Positions 32,972-44,925 of a DNA stretch of 64,000 bases are shown in pieces; positions within the stretch are counted from its first letter, which is position 1, and each line of letters starts with the position of its first letter. Where the stretch lies: the NCBI GenBank assembly GCA_038496675.1, contig CM076651.1:21952847-22016846 (forward strand), in the 5' to 3' direction. Under the pieces are notes generated by a model. The model had not been told where the DNA came from. It saw only the letters and a list, made by a program, of their open reading frames with translations, and made no database searches. The DNA is from Rachycentron canadum (Eukaryota > Chordata > Actinopteri > Carangiformes > Rachycentridae). A program made the translations under genes and the position numbers.

Positions 32972-33656
32972 CTCTGCAGACTGTACTGTTGTCCACTGCC
33001 TCATACCCAGCTTTGCACATGCATCGCCCAATGGGTACCATCCACTCCCCATTCCCATTACAGTACAGTTTAATGGGTACATCCACCTCCTCCCCATTGG
33101 GAACACACACCCCTCTGGCTGTAACCAGTGAGGTGCTCTCTGCTCCAGACAGAGTCTCAGGAAAGACAGCGCCATTCTGAATCACTCTGGCACATTTTCG
33201 GTAAAAGACTCGGACAGCAATGAGTGACATGCAGGCGCCGTAATCCTGGAACGCAAGGTAGAAGCCATTGCGTGAAACAGGTCCAAAACTCCGGACTTCA
33301 CTGTTAATCTTCATGATGCGACCACCAAGATCAACCTGGGAGAAGCTTTCATCAGCTGCTATAGTGTCCACTTTCACCCAGGGGTTTTCCATCCACGGTG
33401 GGGTTGATTTAGTAGCCATGTCTGAGTCAGACTCATAATAGTACAGGTTGAAGGTCTCCTTGCAGGAGCCAGGGACATTGGGTATAGAACTGCAGTCTCG
33501 GACTGAGAACTTCATCTGGACATGGATGCGCTGAGCCCCACGGCGGCGGATGTATTTGGTGCGTACCCAGTTGTTCTGGCTGCCATCAAAGACATTGCAC
33601 ACCTGGTATGTTCGGATGGTGTTCATGTGTTCATCATAGCCGCTAACTTCTTCCCA
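32972..33656 (-). CDS. ephb2: ephb2 exon 3: ephrin-binding domain and first Cys-rich segment
   Basis: A 685-bp exon, acceptor CTTTTAG|TGG, donor AGAG|GTATGG, phase 0 in and phase 1 out. It begins WEEVSGYDEHMNTIRTYQVC and contains the core ephrin-binding motifs VRDCSSIPNVPGSCKETFNL, NPWVKVDTIAADESFS and GFYLAFQDYGACMSLIAVRV, then IKLYCNGNGEWMVPIGRCMC of the Sushi/Cys-rich region. The frame is fully open with no damage. The next exon in transcript order should follow on the minus strand before 21667, but that exon is in the opposite orientation. Confidence 0.97.
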
Positions 33657-34039
33657 CTAAAAGAAAGACAAAAAATAAAACTACTGATGACAGTGACAAC
33701 ACAACAGACAAATACAAAACTGCCAATAATTTCACAGTAGTAGTTATTAAGGGCAACTAGATGTCCAAACCAAAACGCCAAATCTACTGTTCAGAAATAT
33801 AAGAAAGCATTTCATATACATTTTAAACACCACTAAATGATTTGTCAAAGGTGAGTAATCATTTTAAGAAGCAGAATTTCTACCTGCTACCTGTAAGACC
33901 TGGGTTTTATTCCCAACTGAAGCATGTATATAGAAAGTGAAGTAGAACAAAAAGTGTCTTCATTCATTCATTAACACATAAATGCTGAATACACCTTTTT
34001 TTGTCCTTGAACTCTTTTTTTTTTGTTTGCCTTTTTTTT

Positions 34040-34160
34040 TTTGTGATAGACAGTGAGAGAGAAACATGGGATCAAATGCAGCAAAATGCCACAGGCTGGA
34101 TTCAAACTGCTGTAGAAAGAGCATAATAGGCATGTGCTCTACCAGACAAGCCACACAAAC
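34040..34160 (-). mobile_element. tRNA-derived SINE
   Basis: On the minus strand it has TGGTAGAGCACATG (A-box-like, 34131-34145) and GCAGTTTGAATCC (B-box-like, about 34094-34108), followed by a tail TTTGCTGCATTTGATCCCATG and CTCTCTCACTGTCTATCAC, a combination typical of teleost tRNA SINEs. It ends in a T/A-rich run on the plus-strand side. Confidence 0.7.
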
Positions 34161-34439
34161 TGCTGTAATGTGTCAGAACATGTGGTGCAGTGCGCATTGG
34201 TTCATGTTTATGTACAACATGATAACAGCAGTGGAAAAGCAAAAGGTAGAGGCACTTATTTATATTCACTAACAAACTAGTATCAATCCAACTGATTCAA
34301 ACAATCTTCCAAAGAGAGATGTAGTATCGGTGGTATTGATAATTTGTGGAACGACCTGCTCATTCCTATCAGCCACATCTTTCAGTATGAGTCTGACCCT
34401 GACTCAAATAAGAATGTGTTGTGACCAAAATCAGAGACT

Positions 34440-35240
34440 ACCAGAGGTATCAGAATGGCAAGCATAATTGGCATTTTCTATTTGTTTATGTTTATAATAT
34501 CACAACTGGCAGTGCCTGAAACCATGTTAGTGGTATTGCGAACTCTGGCTCTCTGTAGTGACATGGTTTTGAGATTATTTTGCCCCTATTCTGTCCATAC
34601 AAGTGAAGGAATTAGTTCCATAGCTTTAATGACATATGGATACCTGTGTTCTGGCCTGAGGATAATGGGATTTGGGCCATTCTGCATCCACTAGGTGGTA
34701 CTTTTCTTATTACACTGAGTAGTTAATGAATCTACATCTATCCTCTTTTGGAATCACTTGCAGAAGCATTGTCTAAAAGCACAATATTAATAAAATGTCT
34801 ATGATTGCATTGTTGCTTATTGTATATTTTGTGGGAATTATTAGATTAGGCCATGTTTTTGTCTCATGTGCTGTTCATTGCAAAACCATGTAACTTGTTG
34901 TCATATACTAAGTTATATTTAATAGTCATATGTCATATATGTATGTATATATTAATGAGGATTATTATGTGCATCATTGTGTTTTTTTTTTTTCATCATT
35001 CGTTTTTCATTTTTCGTTTTACTCCATTCGCATACTGTCTTTACAGGGCAGTGGTGCTCAATAAATCCATTATTTATTGACTATGGTGAGTGGAAAGAGT
35101 TTCTGTCTATTTAAGGAAGGGGGCTCTTTGCCAAGGGCAGAACACCCAAGCTTTCTGAATATGAGACTGTCATTGGTTCACTGCAGTTCAACGTGGAAAT
35201 GCGCAGTCATGGCAACTGATTATTTTTCTCATGATATGTC
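34440..35240 (+). repeat. Intronic repeat shared with 41780-42130 (copy 1)
   Basis: Contains AGAATGGCAAGCATAATTGG, GTTAGTGGTATTGCGAACTC, CTCTCTGTAGTGACATGGTT and later CATTGGTTCACTGCAGTTCA. The same ordered blocks recur in the second large intron. Family unknown; long segments between blocks are present here but missing in the other copy. Confidence 0.6.
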
Positions 35241-35854
35241 TTGTATTATATAAAAATTATCATCATGGACATGTTAACAAGGGTGAACATTTGATTTTCA
35301 TTGTAGGGGGTCTTGGAGACCAAATTACAATTTGTTTGGTCCGAATTAGTTTCTTTTACATGCTGTTCAAATCTCTCCAGGTTTAGGAAGTGTGTCAAGT
35401 TTTATGTCTGTAAAAAATATAAAATTGTGGGGGCAACTGATTATAGAGAAAAAAAATGTAATTGAGGTTGGTGACCTCTGCCCAGAGACTATAGAGCTAT
35501 CGCTTTTGTAAATCCATCGCCAGATGAACACATTCACTGTGCCTCTGGGCAAGAACACTCAAGTAAAAGCAGTTCCGTTGTTAGCATCAGCCTCTGTCTT
35601 CTCAGTTGAAACACACCATTTAATTGACTGCTAAGTGTACCTGGAGAGCAAATTATTTTAATAACAGTGAATTTGAGGTTTGTGAAATTGTGTGATGCCA
35701 GAAGATTTATGGTCATAAATCACTTAAGTGGGGGGACGGTAGTGAGCAGTGCATCAAGTAGACATGCATCTCCGTGCCAAACTGTAAGATTCATATTTCG
35801 ATTCATCTTGCATTTTACTTAATTTGTACTGGAAACTTTCCTGATAAAACTTCC

Positions 35855-36140
35855 AATCTTCAGTGGTTATCAACCGGGCTCACCAGACTCTGGAGGTGCC
35901 ACCTCTGGAGGATGCCAGGCCCCATGCCATCATTGCCCGTGTCCACTTCTATTGGGAGAGAAAGCTTGTTCTGCTGCTATGGAGGGATCGGCAGATGGAG
36001 TATAAAGGCACCAGGGTTATCCTTCCGGACTACACACCAGACTTAATGCAGCAACAACACAAAATCAGCAAGGCTTTGAGCACATTGCAGGAGCTTGGTA
36101 TGGAACACAGCCATAGCAAAATTTTGATCAAATATTAGGG
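35855..36140 (+). mobile_element. LINE-1 ORF1-like fragment
   Basis: Encodes in one frame VINRAHQTLEVPPLEDARPH, AIIARVHFYWERKLVLLLWR and GTRVILPDYTPDLMQQQHKI. This is the RRM-to-C-terminal-domain pattern (x-I-x-R-A-H...P-R-x-I-I-x-R...F-P-D-Y) of L1-type ORF1 (transposase_22). No ORF2 nearby. Confidence 0.75.
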
Positions 36141-37089
36141 CCAGTTCAAGGTTTTTACTGCATCTAAATGCTAACTAAAGAAGGCATCCTGAGAACTTTG
36201 ATGACACTTAGTGTGTCTATACAAAGGATTGCTACACCATCAAATTTTTTCAGGCACTCAGATATGTCAGTCAAGATGGCATATGTGAAGGGGCTAGAGC
36301 AGAGCTGAGGGGGCTAGAGCAGAGGAGAGGTGAGAAGATTTAGCATAAGCTGTCACAACTTTGCAGTGGGTATTGGATCCACAGCTGCCACACCAGATGC
36401 ATGGAGTTTTGCTGCAAGACGCATCATATGGAAAAAATTGCAGAGATAGCGGATCTCTAGATCATATATGCATAATCTGTTAACATAGATGCGCGTACAG
36501 TGTGTCTCCTAGAACGTTGCAAAAAAAAAAAGCACAGCAGTTTAAACTGGCCCTTCTCCGCTTGACTCAAGCCAGCTGGTAGGAGTAGGAGACTCCACAC
36601 ATTCTCAGGATCCTGGCTGTCCTGGTACTGATGAAAAGGATCCAGTGAATGGCTATTCTGCTAATGCTTGCTTATGGGGCTGATCCACACTTACTACCAA
36701 TACTGTTTCTAACACCCCTTGAAAGACACAGTGAGCTCCACTCGACATTCCACTTACATGCAGCAATCTGTCTTTATGGAGCTTTCACTGACCAGACATG
36801 CAGACCTGCAGTAGCCTTCTTTAGTTTGCCTCTACAAATGACTGTTGGATGTAATCAAATGAGCCATAACAGGGAGGCCTGAGCAGAAGACTGGGAGGAG
36901 GGCCTGGCTGCTCTCTCAATTGAATATACTGATGAATTCACTTTAAACTCTTACAGACAGCTTACAGATACAGACAGCACTCCTCTAAATATAAACTAAA
37001 AGTAAAATATTTGAATCAGTTTCTCAAAAGCGTCTCTCTCTCTCTCTCAGAGAATGAACAGAAGAGAAATCAAAATCAAATAATTAACT

Positions 37090-38408
37090 TGCCTTCTAAA
37101 CAGCATCAATTCTTCTAGGTACACTTGCACACAGTTTTTGAAGGAACTCCTTCTGTCTATTCATGTAATTTGAGACAGACTTAATGATGTTGATCAGGGC
37201 TCTGTGGGGGCCATACCAATCACTTCCAGGATTTCTTGTTCTTCTTTGTGCTAAAGATAGTTCTTAATGATATTGGCTGTATGTTTGGGGTCGCTATCCT
37301 GCTGCAGAACAAATTTGGGGCCAATCATATGCCTCCCTCATGCTATTGCTTGATGGATAAGTATCTGCCTGTATTTTTCAACATTGCGGACACCATTAGT
37401 CCTAATCAAATCTCCAACTCCATTTGCAGAAATGCAGCCCCAAAATTGCAAGGAACCTCCACCATGCTTCACTGTTGCCTGTAGACACTAATTATTGTAC
37501 CGCTCTCCAGCCCTTCAGTGAACAAACTGCCTTCTGCTACAGCCAAATATTTCAAATTTTGACTCATCAGTCCAGAGCAACTGCTGCCATTTTTCTGCAC
37601 CACAGTTCCTATGTTTTTGTGCATAGTTGAGTCGCTTGGCCTTGTTTCCATGTCGGCAGTATGGATTTTTGGCTGCAACTCTTCCACCAAGACCACTTCT
37701 GGCCAGACTTCTGCGGACAGAAGATGGGTGTACCTGGGTCCCACTGGTCTCTGCTAGTTCTGAGCTGATGGCACTGCTGGACATCTTCCATTTTCGAAGG
37801 GAAATAAGCTTGATGTGTTTTTCATCTGCTGCACTAAGTTTCCTTGGCCCATTTCTTTTTGCTTCTTCAAAAGAGCTTGAACAGTACATCTTGAAACCCC
37901 AATCTACTTTGAAATCTTTCTCTGTGAGAGAACTTGCTGATGCAGTATAACTACCTTGTTGCTGTGCTCAGTCTTCCCATGGTGTATGACCTGTGACATG
38001 AAACTGTCTTCCACAACCTCACCTTGGTAGCAGAGTTTGGCTGTTCCTCACCCGGTTTTAAGCCTGCTACACAGCTCTTTCTGTTTCAGTTAATGACTGT
38101 GTTTCAACCTACATGTGAAATTGATGATCATTACCACCTGTTTGGTATAACTGGTCAATCATACACCTGACTATAATCCTACAAAATCCCTGACTTTGTG
38201 CAAGTGTACCTATAAAAATTGATGCTGGTTTGAAGGCAAAGGGTAGTAAAAGGGTAGTCACCAAATATCGGTTTGATTTAGATTTTTTGTTCGCTCACTT
38301 TGCATTTTATAAATTGATAAAAATAAACAATTATTATTCATGTTTTTGAAAGCATTCTTACTTTACAGCATTTTTTCCACACCTGCCTAAAACTTTCACA
38401 CAGTACGA
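37090..38408 (-). mobile_element. Tc1-like transposon (second family), inactive
   Basis: On the minus strand it starts near 38408 with a motif of the ACTGTGTGAAAGTTTTAGGCA type. Subterminal blocks CATCAATT...TAGGTACACTTGCACA occur in inverted orientation at 37104-37130 and about 38195-38225. Transposase coding is on the minus strand at about 37515-37950, with RNGPRKLSAADEKHIKLISL, the helix-turn-helix region and QQLLWTDESKFEIFGCSRRQ (first catalytic Asp). The rest to about 37200 is frame-broken. The left outer terminal repeat appears truncated. Different family from the Tc1 at 25467. Confidence 0.85.
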
Positions 38409-38454
38409 TATACCCTCCTTCAAGTTTGAGGGCTCTGCGCAGTGTCTTAGCTGT

Positions 38455-39470
38455 TCTTAGGACTACACGTATGCACAGAACCTTGGATGTTTTTCCTGGA
38501 ATCTGCTGGAACCACTCAACCAGTTTTGGGTCACAGCCCTAAATGTTCTGATAACCATGGGGAAAACTGTTGCCTTCACTTTGTATATATTTTCTAGCTC
38601 TTTTCCCAGTCCTTGGTATTTCTTGAGCTTCTCGTGTTCCTTCTTCCTGATGTTGCTATCACTTGGGATTGCTATATTCATCAATACTTCCTTCTGCTGC
38701 TGTTTGTCCACTGCTACTATATCTGGTTGGTTAGCCATCACCGGTTTGTGCGTCTGTATCTGGAAGACTTACAGGATCGTAGCTTGGTCATTGTCGACCA
38801 TGTTTGGAGATATATCCCATTGACTTCCAGCTCATACTCGGCACTGATGTTTCTGTACACTATGCCAGCCTCTTGGTTATGGCATTACCTGTATGCCCTG
38901 CTTCCTAGCATCTTACACCCTGCTGTTATGTGCTGGCTTGTTTCAGGGGCATCTCTGCACCGTCTGCATCTGAGGTCCTGCCTAGTTCGGTAGACTTGTA
39001 GCTGTCCTCAACATCTGCTATGTTGCCTTCTGGTAGTTCAATCCCTTCAGTTCTGATCATCTTCCCTCTCTTTGATACCATCTGACCACACTTATCTTGT
39101 CCGAATGACATTCCAATGTCACTGCTGTAGATCCTGGTGGATCAGATAGTGTGTCTCACACACTCCTGGTATACCACTTGATATCTTCCATGTAAAGGAG
39201 ATGGCTGATGGTTGCTCTGTTTCCTACCCGGTATCCATAACCACTCTCTGCGATGATTTGATGTGTCTACTTATCTTAGGTTATGCACAATAGGCCTGTT
39301 GTGCAGAGGCAGGTTAACGGTCAGTAGTTGGATGGAATTGCTTCCCTCTGGTGATCCTTCAGGATGACTGGTTCATGTGACTGGTTCATTAATGCTGGCA
39401 GGCTTTCATAGAGTGCAGCTGGCTTCTTTAGGCAGTAGGCATGGATCATGTCAGGGCCTGGTGCTGTCCA
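38455..39470 (-). mobile_element. R4/Dong-like LINE fragment, minus strand
   Basis: On the minus strand, starting near 39470, it encodes PGPDMIHAYCLKKPAALYES (RT N-terminal side), then frame-broken RT, then SFGQDKCGQMVSKRGKMIRT and EGIELPEGNIADVEDSYKS. An internal deletion joins this to RTSDADGAEMP. The endonuclease end at 38741-38463 reads NQPDIVAVDKQQQKEVLMNI, IPSDSNIRKKEHEKLKKYQG. The P-D...(x)...D pattern is that of a restriction-like endonuclease. Non-functional. Confidence 0.8.
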
Positions 39471-40111
39471 GCTCTATATATTGAAAAATCCCAGTGGCTG
39501 GTAAAGTTTGGACTGAAAGAGAGCATAGAGGCTCTAATCATGGCACCGCAAGAACAGACCCTGAGCACAAGATCAGTAGAGGCTGTGGTCTACCACCACA
39601 GGCACAAGCTCAGATGCAGACTGTGCCACTGAAACAATCCAGCACATAATGACAGCAGGCAGGGCATACATGGAACACCATAACCAAGAAAATGGCATAG
39701 TGTACAGAAACATCTGTGTAGAGTATGGGCTGGAAGTCCCAAGGTTATAATGGGATATACCTCCAAAGGTGGTTGAGAATGACTGAGCAAAGATCCTTTA
39801 GGACATCAGATACAGACAAAGTGGTGATAGCTAACCAACTGGAAACAGCAGCAAAAGGCAGCAAAAGTGCAGCAGCAAAAGTGATAGACAGTGACTGACA
39901 CAGAAAAGAGCTAAAAAGATGTGGAAAGTGAGGCAACAGTAGGCCCTGTGGTAATCAGAACACTGGGCTGTGACCCCCAAAATGCAAGAGTGGCTCCAAC
40001 AGATTCCAGGGACAACATCTGAGATTTCAGTCCAGAAGAGTGCAGTCCTAGGTACGTCCTAACAGTTAAGATACCACGCAAATTCCTATCAAGCTCTGGT
40101 AGAGAACCCAG

Positions 40112-40112
<1 letters not shown>
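39470..40112 (+). mobile_element. R4/Dong-like LINE fragment, plus strand
   Basis: Encodes WLVKFGLKESIEALIMAPQE, VVYHHRHKLRCRLC (zinc-knuckle side), then in other frames YRNICVEYGLEVP and WLQQIPGTTSEISVQKSAVL. Same family as the minus-strand piece on its left, placed head-to-head, with the 3' end running into a CA repeat. Many stops. Confidence 0.8.

Positions 40113-40115
<3 letters not shown>

Positions 40116-40155
<40 letters not shown>
40116..40155. repeat. (CA)n microsatellite
   Basis: About 20 uninterrupted CA units directly after the 3' end of the plus-strand R4-like LINE fragment. Confidence 0.95.
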
Positions 40156-40156
<1 letters not shown>

Positions 40157-40757
40157 GCCAAAGCAAGAGTAGTGGAATTTTATTGTTTATTGATGGAAAA
40201 GGAGGTTGTGATATCAAGATTGTTTATTGGAAGTGGCCAATAATCCAAAAAAGAGCTGCTAAAATGCAGTTGGTCCCTGGTGATTGCATAAGTAATTTTT
40301 CAAGCATGGGTAGATTCTGTATCAGTCAGGATGCTATTGTATACATACTGTTTGAACTTACTGTATATGCCTGTGGTCTTTTCCTTTAGTGCCAAGTGTG
40401 ATCAAATCTTCCTTCAGTGATGACCCCATAAAAGCCATCCAAACAAACACCAGCAATTGCTGTCCTAGCTCTTTGAGTCAATTGCCAGCAGTGACAGTTT
40501 AAACAGGATGTGGCTTACACAAAAAGGGACATCTATTGCAGCCTCTCTTTTGTCTGTGGTTTTGGTAAAGAGCAATTGTTGGGCCTTCAAGACCAACTTA
40601 TTTATCCAAGTTACTTTGTTGGAGTACAGAGCCTTTTTTTTATGTTGCATCAGTACAAGACATTTTTCAGTGAAGTCACCAGAGCTGTTGTCACACATTA
40701 ATAGGTCATATGCATATTTTGCACACTGTTCCTCATGCATTTGTTTGTTCCACTCAC

Positions 40758-40822
40758 CCCCTGTGATGGGAAGATGGCCCAGCCCAGTTCTGCAGTTGCT
40801 GTTGTTGAGTCCATTAGTACTT
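40758..40822 (-). CDS. ephb2: ephb2 exon 2: start of the ephrin-binding domain
   Basis: A 65-bp exon with acceptor TTCTGCAG and donor GGG|GTGAGT, entering in phase 1 and leaving in phase 0. It encodes EVLMDSTTATAELGWAIFP followed by SQG, near-identical to the first strand of the EphB2 ephrin-binding domain. The 65-bp length matches what I recall for vertebrate EPHB2 exon 2. Exon 1 ends in G, which completes the first Glu codon exactly. Confidence 0.95.
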
Positions 40823-41779
40823 CTGCAGAAGACAAAAATGAAAGGGTCAGAAGTAATAGCCAATAAATTCCAAGTCCTACTGCACTGGTAAATCCACTTT
40901 TATAACTGGAGAGAGATGTAATTTTGTCCCCCTCCAAAGGAGAGAGCAACAAGAGCTGATAACAGCATTAGAAAGAACTCACATTAATCCTGGACTGTGA
41001 ATGTGCCTTCAAGATAAAACTATGAAACCAGACATTTATTTACCATCAGATCTTACTCAATGCTTGTATTAAAGCGGTGTAACCCAAACCTTTTCCAATT
41101 TACCTCATTTATGAATAATATTTGAGATTTTTATATCTGAGGTTATTATTATTATTATCATTTTAAATCACTCGTATTTGTATTTTTTAGGGGTCTAAGA
41201 CCGGTGGGCTTGAGGGATATGCATGCAAAGCTGCAGTGTAGGTTTCCATAGCAATAGGGTTCCCTAGGGTCCCCTCACTTGGATTTATTTATTAATTTTT
41301 ATTCTTCCATCGGTAAAATTGTTACTACAGCATTGACTGTAGATGTTATGCAAGTGAAGTGCCAGGGCTGGTACAGAATGGTGCTCACACCTCAGAGAGC
41401 AAAAATGACACATATCCATCAGCAGGTGGTGCTGTTGTCGAAGGTGGATGCATTTTAGCCAACAACTGCTAGACGAAACATCGCAAGTCAACACCAGAAT
41501 CAGCTTTTCAAGTATTCACAGTAGTGAATACTAGTTGCTGGTTTTAATCTCTGGACTGACAAAATAAGTCAGTACTTCACCACAGGGCAGGCCCCTGATA
41601 AGTACGATCATTTTTCCACAGCAAAAAACCAAGGGACACACAGGACACAGCTGGCGTGAACACAAGGGCAGCTGCAACACACACAACTCACATCCAATGT
41701 GGCTCTGGCCTAATTGAGTCACTTACTCTGTCTGTGAGTCTTGGCAGGTTTTCTCTCTAAGGGTCCTGCTGAGTATGAA

Positions 41780-42130
41780 GGAAATGTCATACAATCAGAG
41801 GTGTCCGATTATATATTATGATACTTATGAAAAGTGTCTTATGCGCCAAAACTGGCAACTAGTAGACATATCAGAATTGTTAGCGTAGTTAGCATCTTTT
41901 GTTTGTTAGCTTGCAACTAGCAGTTGCTGACAGTGTTAGTGGCCATGCTGATGCAAACTCTAGCTCTCTGTATTGACAAGGTTTCTGTATTATTTTGACC
42001 TCCCCTTTGTTATATTACATATACATTTCTGGCTGTCTGAATCTGTTTTTATTAGACATTGGTTCACTGCAGCTTAAGGTGGAAATATTCATGTCAGTCA
42101 TGTTATGGACTGCTTATTTCCATCAGAGGG
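41780..42130 (+). repeat. Intronic repeat shared with 34440-35240 (copy 2)
   Basis: Blocks GTTAGTGGCCATGCTGATGC, CTCTCTGTATTGACAAGGTT and CATTGGTTCACTGCAGCTTA match copy 1 in order and orientation. No coding sequence recognised. Confidence 0.6.
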
Positions 42131-44740
42131 TGTCAATGCAAAGGAGTATGCAGGTAAAAAACTGACACGGTGCCACCTATATGAAAGGAAAGCTAAACTC
42201 ATGCCAGGAAAAAATGTAAACCAGTGTTATAAAACTGAAATACACTAATAGATTTTCTTGGAACTTATAAACTGATTTAGAATCTGTTGAGATAGAATCA
42301 CAATTCTGTCTCTACTGTACACTGCTGTCAAAATGGAGAGAAGACGATAAAGAAAATAAACAACAAAGAAAATAAAATAACATTAGAAGAACAGAACCAG
42401 ACCAGCACATGTGAACATCACATACATTAGTGGGAACCTCTGCAACTGTTAAGGACCAACCTTCTGGACCATGTTTGATTTCCAATATAGAAAGAACAAC
42501 AGAGCTGCCAGAGGAGTCAAACGTTTAGAATAAGATAAGTTTAACAAGAAGATTCAATGATTCCTCCACAAAGAGAGCTACAAGGCTCTCAGCACCACCT
42601 GCTGCTACCTGGAACATCAGCTCTCCACAGGCCTGCTCACAGCAGACTGCTTCACTTCACTCTTCAAGCCACAGTGATGCAAGTGCCTGGTTTAAGGGGC
42701 CAAGAGTAAACAAGTTTAACTCAGTGCCAGCGGCCAGGACAGAAAGAACAAATAAGCAGCCAGCATCCTCCTCTGCAATACCAAAGACACAGGGTTGAAC
42801 TCAAACACAAACAAAAAAACACAAACTCACTGGATTTTAAGAGCAGAACAGTCACACAGGGACTTTTCCTCTTTTTGTTCCAAGGGCTAGGTAAAGTTGA
42901 CTGGGTGTAACTTAAACTAGCATAGCAGAGCATGGCATGTCTAAGCACACGTTGTTAACTTTGTTGATATACAAGTAAGACTACACATCCCTTGTATATA
43001 CTCAGTAGATTAGATATTGTGTCTTCATCTTCTGTAAATAAATGTCTTTATGAATCTCTACTGATGTGTTTAATATTGCACAAAAATGAAAATTCCAACC
43101 TTTCCTGAGTAGAACTCATTAAAATGGTGGACCAGAGGATAACTTTATAATAAATAATAAAGTAAATAAGTTATTTCATATTAATATTGCATTTTTTTTC
43201 ATTTCTGAGCCAATAATTGATGACCTACCTATGCTCCAACACCTTGTTTTTAAAATTTCCAATTGTTTGTTTTTTCAGTGATTTAATTTCATCAATACCA
43301 AGACATTGACTTATGTAAATCCAAATCACAGCTGGAAAAGGGTGTTCTAAAACTTCTGACTCGTAGTGTACATGGTGGGTATTTGATGTTATCTGTCATC
43401 TTTTGTGACAACATTGTACCATAGTCCAACACACACTCCAGGTGCGACTTACCCCCCCATGTCAGATGGGATTGACTCCAACTCCCCCTGACTCTGCAGA
43501 ATAAGCAGCATAGATAATGGATGGACTTTATGGATAATATATATATATCATATAACATATTGTGTTAATATATTTATAGATGTACAGAATGTATTTATAC
43601 AACTTTATCTTTATTTCAGTGTGTGAGACTTTATATTGGCAGATCAAGTCAATATATATTAATAATACAATAACTGCATTTAAAAAAAAATTAATTATGG
43701 TGGTACAAAGTATTACAAACTACTATGGTTAGCTGAGATGAATGAAAACTATGAATTTAACATCAAGTATGTCATGTGAGATCAAGAAGAGATGAGTTGG
43801 GAGATACAAGTGAATATATTTGTTAATAATGAAGAGCAGAACATTTAAAATGCAAGCAGGACACTATTGGCTGACACTGCTGATGGGAGCTGGAGCATCG
43901 AAATGGGGACAGTGTGGGCAGATGCGGGTGGGGGTGCAGTAATATATGTTGCCCTTGTTTCGTCACTAGACAGTCGTCATAGCAGCTCCACAGTCTTTGC
44001 ATTTTGAACACAAATGACTCAACACAATATATTGCTGGAAATCACTAGACATTGAGGAACTACTGAATGTCAACACTAATGGCATCCTACCCAAACTGGA
44101 ACGCGACACTAACTATTGATGATTCTTATTGGCTGTATAATCTGATTGAATTATTACTATTTTGGGACAGAATCTATATTTCACTAAAAACTCATGCTCT
44201 CTTTCTCTGTCCGATAACGCCTTACTATTCTAACTGACTCCATCTGTCCTTGCATTTCCGCAGTATATATAGATTTCTGCCTTTCTCTGCATGATTCAGT
44301 GAAAAGTAGGACAAAGAGGAGGAGAGAGTGGGCCAAATAAGTCCAACCCTCATAATCCTTGTAGGCTGTGCCACGCTTTGTATGCCACGGTGGATTAAAC
44401 CCATAGTGAAATTAATTTTGTCATGTCTCAGTACAGCCTCTGTGCTGCTTTCAGCGTTGTTGCTTCATTCAGTATCAGGCATGTTAAAATATATATTTTT
44501 TTACATTTAAATGCAACTTGTAATGTTAAAGTGGGGATTCACAATGGAAAATCTAGAGATCGTGTATATACATACATTGTATTTTCCATCTGTCAAGTGC
44601 AAAATCATCTTGTTTTCTAACACATGGACTGGATTATCATGTAGATAAAGCGGGCAACTGCCCCAGGGCTCCAAGGAATTTTAAGGGCCCTGAAAGCCCA
44701 AGGTCTCCTGTCTGTTGGTTTTATGTAATTTAGTTAATAG

Positions 44741-44925
44741 AGGGGTGGCATGGTGGTGCAGTGGTTAGCAATGTCACCTCAAAGCAAGAAGGATCTGGAT
44801 TCAAACCATGAGCCTGGGATCTGTGTGAAGTTTGCATGGTTTCCCTGTGCCAGCTTCCTCCCCATAGTCCAAAGGCATGCATGTAAGGGCTGGACTTAGT
44901 TAAAGTTAATTGGTGACACAAATGG
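44741..44925 (+). repeat. Interspersed teleost repeat, second copy
   Basis: Starts GGGTGGCATGGTGGTGCAGT and continues GGTTAGCAATGTCACCTC, GATTCAAACC, GTCCAAAGGCATGCA and TTAATTGGTGACA. Same family and orientation as 31637-31820, more complete at its 5' end. Confidence 0.75.

Noticed and set aside
32972..33656. EphB1, EphB3 or EphA assignment for the receptor
   Set aside because: Exon 11 and C-terminal signatures and the VEV end fit EphB2 better from memory. A phylogeny would be decisive and could not be run.
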